NCBI GenBank assembly: GCA_930367215.1
Contig: OV884059.1
Coordinates: 9,882,945 to 9,946,944 of the forward strand
Length of the DNA stretch: 64,000 nt
Direction of reading: 5' to 3'
Source: Pollenia angustigena
Taxonomy: Eukaryota > Arthropoda > Insecta > Diptera > Polleniidae
Part shown: positions 45,857 through 56,530 of the stretch, piece after piece
Numbering within the stretch: the first letter of the stretch is position 1
Layout of the letters: each line of letters begins with the position of its first letter
Translations under genes and position numbers: made by a program
The notes under the pieces: generated by a model
The model's input: the letters and a program-made list of their open reading frames with translations, nothing else
Told to the model about the DNA's origin: nothing
The model's database searches: none

Positions 45857-46206
45857 GTTTTTGGCAAATTGACAAAATAAAATCCGGATTTTTTCATTCA
45901 AAAACGAAAATTCAAAATTTTTGAAAAAATTTCAAAATTTTCTTCAAAAACAAAACCAAAAATCTAAATTTTAAAACAAAACATTCCAACTTAAAAAAAA
46001 AACGTTTCTTTTTGTAAAACATACACAAAATTTCCAAATTTATTATTTTATCTTAAAAGTAAAACTAATTTTTTTTAAAACCAAATAAAAAAAATGGCTT
46101 CAGAATTGGATCAATTTGCCGAATTGGAATTGTCAAAAGAGGATCGTGAACAAATTTTCGATCCACCTTTAGATCGACAGCAAATGGAAGGTGCTGGCAC
46201 CTCAAG
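45857..46206 (+). CDS. Host gene exon: 5' UTR plus N-terminal coding exon (CDS 46094-46206)
   Basis: A pyrimidine-rich acceptor (TTTCGTTATAG) ends at 45856, followed by an A-rich untranslated leader. ATG at 46094 lies in an AAAAATGGCT context, good for flies. The exon encodes 37 codons plus two bases, starting MASELDQFAELELSKEDR and rich in acidic residues. It ends at a donor (TCAAG-GTATTT) at 46206/46207. Reading past the donor quickly turns into AT-rich non-coding sequence, as expected of intron. Codon use is ordinary and unlike the low-complexity frames around it. No transposon motif is present. I could not identify the protein; the next exon is outside the window or too short to recognise. 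The leader must be spliced to an upstream exon. Confidence 0.72.
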
Positions 46207-47190
46207 GTATTTAAAAAATGTTATTTCCTTTTTTACTTTAAGTTTTATTTTTTAGTTTTTAGTTTTCTTTCCTTCTGTCTTTTCTAAAATAAGTATTCAT
46301 AGTTGTCTTCCTGTCTTTTAAATCTTTTTTTTTTCCTCAACTTTTTTCTTTAAATCTACAATTTTCATCGTCTTAATGAGGCCAATTAAACCCACAATTG
46401 CTTGTACTTATCACGCCTCTAAAACATGCATAAAGTGTTTTTGAAATAACAAAATTTTTCCTATTTCCTTTTTTCTTTGCCTTTTAAATTCCTGTAGATG
46501 TTTTTATCTTTTGAAAAAAAACTAACCCTCAATTTTTTTTCATATCCTTTAAATAAAAAAAAAAATCTTTCGCACGTTCTAATACTTTTTTTTTATTTTT
46601 CTATAGATTTTTTTGTAACTTTTGATTGTCAACCGTTTGGTAAAAAAAAGATCACCCAAAAAATTTGTTTGTATAGCAAATTTTAAGTGCTAGAAATAGC
46701 ACACATGCAAATATTTTGCAAAAATGATTTCATAAATTTAGTTTCGAAAAAACATGCTTTTAAACTTCTCGTTCTTATAGCCCAAACTCATTAAAGATGC
46801 ACCCCTAATCAGGGTGTTTTTGAAGACCCTTTTTTCTTAAGAATTTTTAAGAAGCAAAAAAAAACATTAAAAAATAGCCTGCTGTGAGCAATAAATTTAA
46901 ACACATTTTTAAACAAATATTGAAGAATTAAAAAGAAATATTTAAAATTTTGAAAGGAGTCTTACAAAAACAAAAATCTAACTTTCAGAGAACTCCTAAA
47001 TGCGAAAATTTTAAATACATTTTACAAAATATGTAAAGTGATAATACGAATTTAATAAAAATATATTAAATAAGTTTTTGAAACAACTAAATTTTAGGCG
47101 GGCCACCTTGAAAAACATTTATAAAAACCCTCATAGTTGGCCCAACATCAATAACTCCAAAACAAATTCAATTTAAAAAAAAAAAAACAT

Positions 47191-47608
47191 TTTTAATATT
47201 TTTAATTAGGCTTAAGTTTATGAAATTTAATTTAAAAAACAGAAGTAAAGGAAAAAACATGTAAAATCAATTAAGATGGATAATCATTCAGGAAAAGCAA
47301 ATTTCGATCTACCAAATGTTAAAACACAATTTGGTTTAAGGATTGATGTTTGACTAGTGACGTCAGCAGTCGTCGATGGCTGCGAGTGTAAGACGGCAAA
47401 TCCATCTGAGGAGATCGAGTGGTTGCGATCGAAACATGTCATGGTAACCTGCCGGCCAGGGTTCGAGCCCGAGCCACGTCAAGAATGAAAGATTATCAAT
47501 AACAGTTTTGATTAATTTTCATGTTGTAAAATTCCTTTCTTCACAAAAATAATTTAATAAAAATTACATTTCATGAACTTAAGCCTAATTAAAAATATTA
47601 AAAATTTG
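47191..47608. mobile_element. Foldback element with a tRNA-like (SINE-type) centre
   Basis: ATTTTTAATATTTTTAATTA then GGCTTAAGTTTATGAAATTT at the left is mirrored by AAATTACATTTCATGAACTT and AAGCCTAATTAAAAATATTA at the right. Inner arms pair further (AACATG-AAAAT-AATTA). The loop, 47350-47490, is GC-richer and contains GGGTTCGAGCCC (47459-47470), which matches the RNA polymerase III B box, and an A-box-like AGATCGAGTGG (47412-47422). This suggests a tRNA-derived SINE within inverted arms. Confidence 0.55.
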
Positions 47609-48470
47609 GATTAAAAACCATAAATAGTTCAACAAAATAACAACAATACTAATTAAAAAAAACATTTTGAAAAACTAAAACGGAGAATAGAAAAATTTAA
47701 AACGATTAAAAAAAAAACAAAAACTCTAGAGGTTTAAAAAATTTTAAACAACAAAATTGAAAAATGTATGAATTTAAAGCATTAAAACGAATTATGTAAA
47801 AAAATTTAAAAACCGTTATTAAAACAACTAAATTTAAGGCGGGCCACCTTTTGATTTTCGAAAAACCATTATCATCAATGATTCCAAAAAAAAAAAATTA
47901 ATTTTTTTTAACAAAAACATATTGAAAAATTAAAAAGGAATATAGAAAATTTTAAAAGGATCTTAACAAAAAAACAAAAACAAATAACAAATTTTAGCCA
48001 AAGTTTAAAAACCAAAGTCGAAATGGCGAAAATAGCAATTTAATAAAAAAAAATATTAAATAAGTTTTTAAAACAACTAAATTTGAGGCGGGCCACCTTT
48101 TGATCTTTCCAAAACAATAACAAAAAACACTTACATTTAGCCCAACATTAACAAGGGTAACACATTTTTTTAACAAATATGTATTGAAAAATTAAAAAGG
48201 CAAATGGAAATTTTTAAAAGGATCTTAAAAAACAAAAATCCTACAAGTTTAAAAAATGTTAGACAAATTTTTAAAACCAAAGTCAATAAAAACTATGAAT
48301 TTAAAGCGTTAAAACGAATTAGGTAAAAAAATATACAAATAGTTTTTAAAACAACTAAATTTGAGAATAAGTAAACATAATAATAAATTAAAAAATAAAA
48401 ATAAAAAAAAAAAACAACAATTAAACGTGGTCGCGAATATGATGCTACTGCTTTCAATTTGCAAGCTAAA

Positions 48471-49560
48471 ATGAGAAAAACAAAAAATATTGTTAGCGGT
48501 AGTACCGCTACAAACAATAACAATAACTACTATCAGCCACTCCAAACATTGGATGATGACAATAATGAAATATTAGTTGCTAAAACAACAAAGCAAATAA
48601 TTCCACCTCTTACTATACTTAAGTGTAGTATTGATAAACTACATGAGCTATGCAAAAAAATCAAAAGTTGCAGAATATGCAATTAGAAAAATTTCGATTG
48701 GTTTGAAACTTTTTTGTCAAACTAAAACTGATGTTGAAAATATAGGCAAAATGCTTAAAGTTGAACAATTAGAATTCTTCACTTATGCCACCAAAAGTGA
48801 CAGACCATATAAAGCTCTACTTTTTGGCCTTGATAAGGTTAATTTATCTGAGCTTAAGTGTAAATTAATTACTATGGGATTAGATTGCACAGACTGCAAA
48901 ATGATAGAAAAACCCGGCCAAGGGAATACACAAATCATTTTTTATGTTGTATATTTTAAACGACAATCCACAACTCTTAAAGAGCTTAGACAAAAATACT
49001 CTTCTATAGACCATTTAAAAGTTAAATGGGAATTTCACAGAAATAGGAAGAACAAGGTAACTCAATGTTATAATTGTCAGATGTACGGCCATGGGTCGAC
49101 TCATTGTGCTGTTAAAATTTTTTGCTCAAATTGCTCAGGTGAGCATAATGCCGCTGCATGTTTATCAGATATACTTAAATGTGCTAACTGTGGACAAGCA
49201 CATAAATCTACTTCGCCTGATTGCCCAAGTCGTAAAAAATACATAGATATGAAACAACGTTTCATTACTCAAAATGCTAGAGCCCCTAGACAACGTAATT
49301 ATGCAAACCGTCAAACTAATGTTCCGTCTGTGCCGCAAAACTCTGACAGGTCGCAGTTTCCAGCTCTTCATGCTGAAGAAACCCCTGTAAATAATAACTG
49401 GTCAAATTTAAGAAATAACAATACTAATGATAACTTGTTTTCATTTGATGATATCAAAAATATAACACTTGAATTAATTCAAAAGTTAAAAGCTTGTAAA
49501 ACAAAACTTGACCAATTTGAAGTGGTGTCAAGTATTGCTCATAAATTTCTATCGTCATAA
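48471..49560 (+). pseudogene. ORF1 (gag-like, three zinc knuckles), one frame break
   Basis: The frame with ATG at 48471 covers an Asn-rich start and an IIPPLTILKCSIDKLHELC segment. The homologous continuation (KVAEYAIRKISIGLKLFCQT and onward) is in the +1 frame, from about 48643 to 49560. The switch point is an A7 run at 48654-48660, so one extra A or a +1 slip would explain it. The second frame carries a Jockey-type gag fold segment (FFTYATKSDRPYKALLFGLD) and three CCHC knuckles: CYNCQMYGHGSTHC (about 49066), CSNCSGEHNAAAC (49123) and CANCGQAHKSTSPDC (49180). The protein would bind element RNA. Mutation is more likely than programmed slippage, but a single copy cannot decide. Confidence 0.82.
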
Positions 49561-52229
49561 TGGATCAAACAAGAACAACAAAAATGATTATATGGAATGC
49601 GAGAGGCATACGACACAAAAAAACTGAATTATTTGATTTTTTATTAAGACACGATATAGACATCTGTTTACTATCAGAGACAATGTTATCATCAGAAGTT
49701 TCGATTGGAAATAATTCATATTATTGTTATAGGAACGATAGAGAAAATTCAAGAGGTGGAGGTGTAGCAATCATTGTTAAAAAGACTATACGCCATAATT
49801 TAATCCCAATTGTTAATACTGTACTGATTGAAAACATCGGTATTAAATTAGAAACAACTGAAGGGCCAGTTCTTATATTCTCATGTTATTTTCCTGGTGG
49901 GGCCGCTGGTCGTGACGGCATTAAAAAGAACAACTTTGCTGCAGACATTTTAAAGCTAACTCGTACTAATAACAATTTCATTCTAGGGGGTGATTTCAAT
50001 AGCAGACATCGATCGTGGGGTTGTTTGCGTGCTAACTGCTGGGGAAATATTCTTCAACAGAAAATTGAAATCAACAACGTTTGGATTAAGCACCCATGTG
50101 ACCCTACATATGTGCCTTCTAACCAATCTCACCAATCATCAATTTTAGACTTTTTTTTGACCAATATACCAATGAAGCTTTCGGAACCTGTTGCTTTGAA
50201 TGAGTTAACCTCTGACCACCTACCGGTTAAAGTAAACCTTTATGGCTCAAATTATCACACTACGAACCTTGTATACGATTTTAGTAGAGCTAACTGGGCG
50301 CAGTTCAAACATCATATTAATAATAACATTTCAGAATACGATTCTGAATGTATGAATAAAAACGAAGTAAATACGAGGATCGATAACTTTAAAAATGTAA
50401 TTAAGAATGCCACAGAAATAAGTGTCCCAAAAAGAAATATTTTGCCCAAAACCAAACCTCTGCCTACACATATCAGAATGATGATCGTGAATCGTAATTT
50501 TTTTAGACGACAATGGATGCTGAATAGAGAAAATGCAGATAAAATTGAAATGAACAGACTTAATAAACAAATTAAGCAAGAACTCATTATTGAAAGAAAC
50601 AAATCGTGGAGCAATGTTTTGGCATCTCTTGATAAAAATTCTTCTCCCTTTTGGAATATTTCAAAAGTGCTACGAAAAAAACATAATGTCATGCCGATTC
50701 TTAAACATAATGGTACTCGTTACTCTACTGCTCTAGAAAAATGTCAATTACTTGCTAACACATTTAAATCAAACCATACGCTTTCATCAAGCCTAAGTGA
50801 TTTCACCACAATAAATACGGTAAACAACGCTATAGATTCTTTCCAACACGTGCAATATGCTATTAATAATGATTACTATGTTTCAATTGAAAAAATAAGA
50901 AACATAATCAAAAGTTTTAAGATAAAAAAATCACCTGGCATTGATGGTATCAGTAATAAAATATTAAAGGCACTTCCTAAAAAAGGGTTACATAGCTTGG
51001 TAAATATTATTAATAACTGCCTTAAATATAGTTATTTTCCAGACTGTTGGAAGGAGGCAAAAGTGATTGCTATATGTAAACCGAACAAAGACGCATCGTG
51101 TCCATTATCATATAGACCAATCAGCTTGTTATCCTCTTTAAGCAAAGTCCTAGAGAAAGTTATCAAGGAAAAAATATTAAAATTTTGTGACGTTAATCAG
51201 GTGTTCCCAACGCAACAATTCGGATTCCGGACTGGTCACAACACCTCTCATCCTTTATACAGAATTAAATCTAAAATAAAACAAAACTTTAATATTATGA
51301 AGTCCACGGGTATGGTGTTGTTGGATATCAAGTCTGCTTTTGACTCTGTATGGCACGATGGTCTGGTGTACAAAATGATTAATCTAAATTTTCCTCCGGA
51401 AATAATAAAAATATTACAGAGCTTTTTAATTGGCCGATCGTTCAAAGTTTATATAGGCAAGAACTCCTCTACGCAAATTAATATTCCAGCGGGTTGCCCC
51501 CAAGGATCTTGCTTATCTCCAATATTGTATAATATATTTACGTCTGATTTTCCTACATTGTTTGACTGCACTTCATCTATATTTGCTGACGACACGGCGA
51601 TTCTCTGTCATGGGGTTTATGCTGAAGATATCATCGCAAGCCTACAAAACGCTTTAATTAATTTAGAAGAATATTTCATGAAATGGAAAATTCTTATTAA
51701 TCTACAAAAAACTCAAGCAATATACTTCACTCGCAGAAGAAATTCTTATTTTATCCCACAAAGAGATTTAAACATTAATAACAACACAACTATAAAATGG
51801 GAGTCTGAAGTTAAGTACCTTGGAGTAATATTGGACTCAAAAATTAACTTTAGCAAACATGTTTCTTACGTCATAAACAAAATAAATAATGTCACAAGAC
51901 TTTTGTATTCTTTCATTAATAGAAAGTCAACATTAAGTCCAGATAATAAACTTATAATATTCAAAGCTATTTTTATGTCCATACTTTATTATGCTGCCCC
52001 CGTGTGGAATGATGTCGCAACCTGTCATGTCAAAAAACTCCAAATAAGTCAAAATAAACTACTCAAGATGATTTACAATCTTCCTCGGCATTATTCGACT
52101 CAACGATTGCACTCCATAAACGGTATCGAAATGGTCAATAATAGAATTTTGAAGCTCACTCACAATTATGATATCAGATGTCAAATTTCTGAATATTTAC
52201 ACATTAACCAATTGTCAGTTAGCACGTAG
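49560..52229 (+). CDS. ORF2: endonuclease-reverse transcriptase (Jockey type)
   Basis: An intact frame of 889 codons. Its ATG overlaps the ORF1 stop by one base (TAATG at 49558-49562), a layout used for termination-reinitiation in several retroelements. APE-type endonuclease: IIWNARGIR near residue 9, LLSETM near 38, GGDFNSRHRSWG near 142, SDHLPV near 217. Reverse transcriptase: LLDIKSAFDSVWHDG near 586-600, GCPQGSCLSPILYN near 645, catalytic FADD near 675. A thumb/C-terminal part of about 150 residues follows, and the frame ends without RNase H. All key motifs are present, so it may be active. Confidence 0.94.
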   Translation: MDQTRTTKMIIWNARGIRHKKTELFDFLLRHDIDICLLSETMLSSEVSIGNNSYYCYRNDRENSRGGGVAIIVKKTIRHNLIPIVNTVLIENIGIKLETTEGPVLIFSCYFPGGAAGRDGIKKNNFAADILKLTRTNNNFILGGDFNSRHRSWGCLRANCWGNILQQKIEINNVWIKHPCDPTYVPSNQSHQSSILDFFLTNIPMKLSEPVALNELTSDHLPVKVNLYGSNYHTTNLVYDFSRANWAQFKHHINNNISEYDSECMNKNEVNTRIDNFKNVIKNATEISVPKRNILPKTKPLPTHIRMMIVNRNFFRRQWMLNRENADKIEMNRLNKQIKQELIIERNKSWSNVLASLDKNSSPFWNISKVLRKKHNVMPILKHNGTRYSTALEKCQLLANTFKSNHTLSSSLSDFTTINTVNNAIDSFQHVQYAINNDYYVSIEKIRNIIKSFKIKKSPGIDGISNKILKALPKKGLHSLVNIINNCLKYSYFPDCWKEAKVIAICKPNKDASCPLSYRPISLLSSLSKVLEKVIKEKILKFCDVNQVFPTQQFGFRTGHNTSHPLYRIKSKIKQNFNIMKSTGMVLLDIKSAFDSVWHDGLVYKMINLNFPPEIIKILQSFLIGRSFKVYIGKNSSTQINIPAGCPQGSCLSPILYNIFTSDFPTLFDCTSSIFADDTAILCHGVYAEDIIASLQNALINLEEYFMKWKILINLQKTQAIYFTRRRNSYFIPQRDLNINNNTTIKWESEVKYLGVILDSKINFSKHVSYVINKINNVTRLLYSFINRKSTLSPDNKLIIFKAIFMSILYYAAPVWNDVATCHVKKLQISQNKLLKMIYNLPRHYSTQRLHSINGIEMVNNRILKLTHNYDIRCQISEYLHINQLSVST

Positions 52230-53522
52230 TTTTAAGTTTTATCTTAACATTAAAAACTTTTTTTTTTTTTTTTTTTTTTTTTATTTAAATAGGTTTTGTT
52301 ACTTTTTCCTAAACTTAAAAAAAAATAAAATATAATGTAAAATATAATATTATTATATCTTTGGTAATTAAATTTCTAAGTAGAAAAGGATAATTATCGC
52401 CTGAACTCTTTAAATTTGTTTTATTACTATGTAAATATATATCCATGTTATGTAAATAAATAAATTGAATTGAATTGAAACTAAATTTGAGGCGGGCCAC
52501 CTTTTGGTTTTCAAAAAACCACTATTAAAACATTAACATTTTGCCCAACATAAAAAAGGGTAACACATTTTTAAGCAAATATTTAAAAATTAGAAAGGCA
52601 TATTGAAAACTTTAAAGGAGTATTAAAAACACAAAAAACTTAGCTTAAAAGAGCTTCCAAATGGAAATTTTCAAAAAAATTCTGATTTTAAAGCGATAAT
52701 TAGAATTATATGAAAAAAAGTTGTTTAACTAAGGCGGGCCACATTTTAATTTATGAAAGCCGATTTAAAAGTACATCAAACTTTGGCCCAACATAAATAA
52801 TTCCAATAGTATTTAAACAATTTTTCTAACAAATATTAAAATATTTTATTGAAAATTCAAAACGAATCTTGAAAAACAAAAGTCTTAAATTTAAAACACG
52901 TCCAAAATTTGAAAATTTTATAAAAAAGTTTCTAAAAATTTAAGATTTTGAAGCGATAATCAGAATGATATAAAAAAATATTAAAAAAGTTTTTAAACTA
53001 ACTTAATTTGAGGCGGGCCACATTTTTATTTATGAAAACCAATTATAAATACACCAATTTTTTGGTCCAAAATCAATAATTCAAACAAAAAAATTCTAAC
53101 AAATTCTAAAAAATTTAAAAGGAATATTGAAATTGAAGAATTCTTAAAAAATCAAAAATCTTAATTTTATAAAAAACTTTTTAAAAATATATGATTTTAA
53201 AGCGAAATATTTTAAATGCTTTTTAACTAAGTATATTTGAGGCGGGCCACATTTTGATTTCAGAAAACTTTAAACTTTGGCCTAACATAAATTTTTCCCA
53301 AAAATAAAAACCAAAAATTTTTTTCTATTATAACAAAAGTTTTAAAGAATTTTTTTTTTTTTCAACTATAAAAACATACCTTTAAAGGACTGTAATTTCC
53401 AAATTTAAGGACAGAATTTTTTAAAAATATGTACCTTAAAAAATAGTTTTCAAAATAATTCCTTGAATTTGTTTAACATTTTATTTAAATCTTTTAAAGG
53501 CAATGAAAGCTGAGGCGGGCCA

Positions 53523-53772
53523 TGTAAAAATCTATAGAAAGATATTAAGTAATAATCACACACTTTTTAAGCAAATACTCAAAAATGTATAAACATTTTT
53601 AAAACATTTATTGAAATACTTTATCAAAATACATAATGTTTGCATTTGAAGTCTATAAGTTCTAAAACTTTTATCTGAAATATCTAACAACTTAAGATTT
53701 TAAAGCTGTTATATTTATAAGATAACACTGCGAACTTTAACAAATTCTTAAATTCTTTTTGAATAATAATAA
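53523..53772. other. Orientation switch between + and - GGCGGGCC arrays
   Basis: The last + core is at about 53513 and the first - core (ATATGGCCCGCCTGA) at 53773-53787. The 250 bp between is AT-rich and has no inverted repeat strong enough to be called a palindrome centre by eye. The spacing equals about one repeat unit. Confidence 0.7.
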
Positions 53773-55109
53773 TATGGCCCGCCTGACATATTTGTCGTTT
53801 TTATACGAATTTAATATTTATTTTCTATTATTTAACATTTCAAAAAAAACATTAAAAAAATATTTATGGCGCGCCTGAAATCTATGGGTTTCTCTACATT
53901 TTCTATGATCGTATCTCAAAAGCTTTCATATATCCATTACAGCAATATGGTCTGCCTGGAATTCTTGTTGTTTTCTGATATTCTTATCTCAGAAGCTTCG
54001 ATTTATTTTATATATTTTTTTATTTTTGAAGCCTAAAAGCTTTCTTATTTTTGTAACTGAAATTTGGCCCGCCTAAGTTCTGCTATAATCCCTAACACTT
54101 TCTACATATTTTTAAGATTTTCTATATCTAAAGTTCGGTTTATCTTTATTTCTTTAGCTAAAACTTGGCCCGCCTGAAATATCAAGCATTTTCTCATAAT
54201 ATCATATAATCTTAAAAATTTTCTAAATATAAACCTAAATACTTTTTGGCCCGCCTAAAATTTAACTTTTTTATCAGGCATATGATTCCTTTATTTTTTT
54301 TAATTTGTATGCTAATTTTAGTATCGCCTATTTGAAATTTTGAACAATTAAAAATAATATTTCTTAAATTTTATTATATTTTTAAGTTTTACCTAAATAT
54401 TCTCACATTTTTTTAATAATAATATGGTCCGCCATATACGTCATTTCTATATGAATTTGAGATTTATTTTCTATTATTTAAAAAAAAACATTATGGCCCG
54501 CCTGAAATCTACGTGAGTTTCCAAATATTTCAAAACCGCTTTTCATTTTTCATAATCGTATCTTAAAAGCTTTCAGACATCCCTTACAGAAATATGGTCC
54601 GCCTAAAATTCTACTGATTTCGCGATATTTTTTTTGAAAAATTCTTACGTGTTTATGCTAAGACTAAGAATTCTTGGTGCTTTCTTATATTCATTTCTCA
54701 AAAATTTCTTGTTAGTTTTTATATTTTTATTTCTTAAACCTGAAATATTTCGTATTTCTGTAACTAAAATATGGCCCGCCTCAAATTACAGTGATTTCGC
54801 AATATTTTTTGTAAAATTTTTACGTGTTATTCTAAAATTTCCATAATTCACAAACAAACACCAGGCCATCCTGCAACTTAACGATTCATGGCTAATAATC
54901 TGTGTGATTTCTTAAAAAGTTCCTAGTTAGTTTCTCTATTTTCTTTTACTCAAGCATAAAAGCTTTTCTATTTATAAAACTTAATGTGGCCCGTCTGAAA
55001 ATCTAGTGGTTTCTAAATATGTTTCGGAAATTTCTTAGGTATTGCATAGCTTATGTTTAAGGTTTCCATATTTCACAAACAATAAACTGGCCCGCCTGCA
55101 TGTTTAAGA

Positions 55110-56530
55110 TTTTCGGTTCTTTTTCCATTCTTTATGTTTCCTTAGAATTTGTTTGCATCGTTTCTTGTCTTAAGAGCACATAAAACATTATAATGTTGTC
55201 AAAACTAGCAGCTAATTTCTAACATACAACGATATCCTTTCTTTTATTTTTCCTTAAAAATAATATTAGATCGACATACGATAGAACAGATATAATAAAA
55301 ACGAATTTTTTGATTAGAAAAAAGGGTGTGAGTCTTATTTAATTTTTTTTTTTTTTTATTTAAAAATTTCGATAGCTTTAATAATAAAATAACCAGAAAT
55401 CTAATAAATTTTCTAAGTATTTTTGAAGGTTTGGAAAAAAGTTTAGAGATTGTTTTTTGTTTGTTAAAAAAAAAGACATTGAAAGGGAAAATAATTTTAA
55501 CGCGCAAAAATCTTCTTTTAAAAAAACGAGTTTTCTCCCCTCTGGTTAAAAAATAAAGATTTTTAATTACAAATTTTTAATGTTTAGGTAAGAAATTATG
55601 TGATGTAGAAAAAAAACAAGGACAATATAGATACAGAAACATGATGTTTTATTTTAACAAAGACACATGTTGCATGCACCTCATATCTGTTGGTTAGTTT
55701 AAATTTCAAACACATCGTTAGCAACTAATTTGCTTTCTTTAATTTTTTTCCCCCTTCCTCAAATGTTGTTGTTGTGCTGATATTTCCCTCAAAATGGAAT
55801 GTTTAGAATTTGAAATTTAATTGTATCAATTTTTTCACGTGCTTTAGTAGCAACAGTTTTTTTCTTAAGGTGCTTTGTTTTAGAATTTGTTTGTGAGATT
55901 TCCGTGAAATTTTTTGAAAATTTTTTTTATTTTCTAAAAAGGGCGGTTTTTTAGCAAAAAAAAAAACTCCCTAAATGTATCTTTTTTAAAAGCTTTGTTT
56001 TCTGGCAAACTTTACTTTAGCAGCTTGTTAGTAGGGGTTTTACAGAAAAAAATGACAAAAACAGGGTTTTTTCTTTTTTTTAGAAATTGAAAATCTTTTG
56101 GCCTTTTTTGGAAAAAAAAAAAATAATAAAAAGAATAACAGTTTTTATGTCATGTTTTGTTATAAATTTTGGTCGTATCTGTGTCATTTGATTCCCATCG
56201 ATTATGTAACATAAATTAGTTATGTTTGTTGAATAGTTTTCATATTTGATTGACACTGAAATTATTTTTTTTTTCTGCTGACTGCCTTCACATGACAAGT
56301 TTAAAAAAAAAAAAAAATGGGAAAAAATTTAAGGGTTTTTTTTAAAGGCATAACAAATACATTTCATTCTGAAAATGAGGTGCTAATAAATATATTTAGA
56401 AGGTCATAATTGTTTATTTTCAAATCCTTTACAAATTTCAATATTAAAAAATTTGCATTTAATATGGAAATTTTTTTCAAAAAATAACAAAACTGCGATT
56501 TTATATACGATTTAATCATATTTAAAAGAA
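55110..56530. other. Gap in the array: T/A-rich DNA with no recognised gene
   Basis: The stretch holds no GGCCCGCC core. It consists of poly-T/A tracts and low-complexity open frames (for example 55244-55507 and 56080-56298 on the minus strand) without domain signals. Confidence 0.5.

Larger units (their letters stand above)
40211..46850 (+). repeat. Main AGGCGGGCCA array, + orientation, first part
   Basis: Cores occur at about 40211, 40464, 41655, 41718, 41797, 41934, 42011, 42183, 42311, 42488, 42587, 42701, 42777, 43789, 43917, 44054, 44180, 44634, 44708, 45050, 45234, 45420 and 45595. The most frequent full context is TTTTCAGGCGGGCCATATAA. Typical spacing is 60-180 bp. Sequence between cores is AT-rich and shows little alignment between units. 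All copies point the same way. TIR elements at 42903, 44273 and 44800, the 40.5-41.5 kb island and the host exon interrupt the array. Confidence 0.88.
48366..52478 (+). mobile_element. Jockey-type non-LTR retrotransposon with 13-bp target duplication
   Basis: AACTAAATTTGAG flanks both ends (48353-48365 and 52479-52491), a perfect 13-bp duplication inside the 250-bp satellite. The element is 4113 bp. It has ORF1 with zinc knuckles (about 48390-49560, with a frame break), ORF2 with endonuclease and RT (49560-52229), and a 3' UTR with a 23-bp T run at 52258-52282 that ends in ATTGAATTGAATTG. ORF2 has no RNase H, which fits the Jockey group. The 5' end lacks a promoter-like leader and may be slightly truncated. 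Confidence 0.92.
46900..53522 (+). repeat. AGGCGGGCCAC tandem array, about 250-bp unit (+ orientation)
   Basis: Cores at about 47096, 47836, 48084, 52489, 52733, 53012, 53239 and 53513. Here whole units can be aligned: core plus CACCTTTTGATTTT, then GCCCAACAT-AATAA, AACAAATATTGAAAAATTAA, AAAGGAATATTGAAAATTTT, AAAGGATCTTAAAAAACAAA, AAAGCGATAATTAGAATTAT and TTTTTAAAACAACTAAATTT before the next core. Unit length is 228-279 bp. The Jockey-type element (48,366-52,478) splits one unit. This is the best-preserved, hence probably youngest, part of the GGCGGGCC system. Confidence 0.85.

Noticed and set aside
47350..47490. Functional tRNA gene
   Set aside because: B-box matches but no credible acceptor stem or anticodon arm can be folded; it fits a tRNA-derived repeat better.
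50312..50692. 126-codon minus-strand frame
   Set aside because: Antisense shadow of the Jockey-type ORF2; hydrophobic low-complexity translation only.
53400..53900. Large palindrome centred at the orientation switch
   Set aside because: Only the short cores are inverted across the switch; the sequence between and beyond them does not pair by eye.
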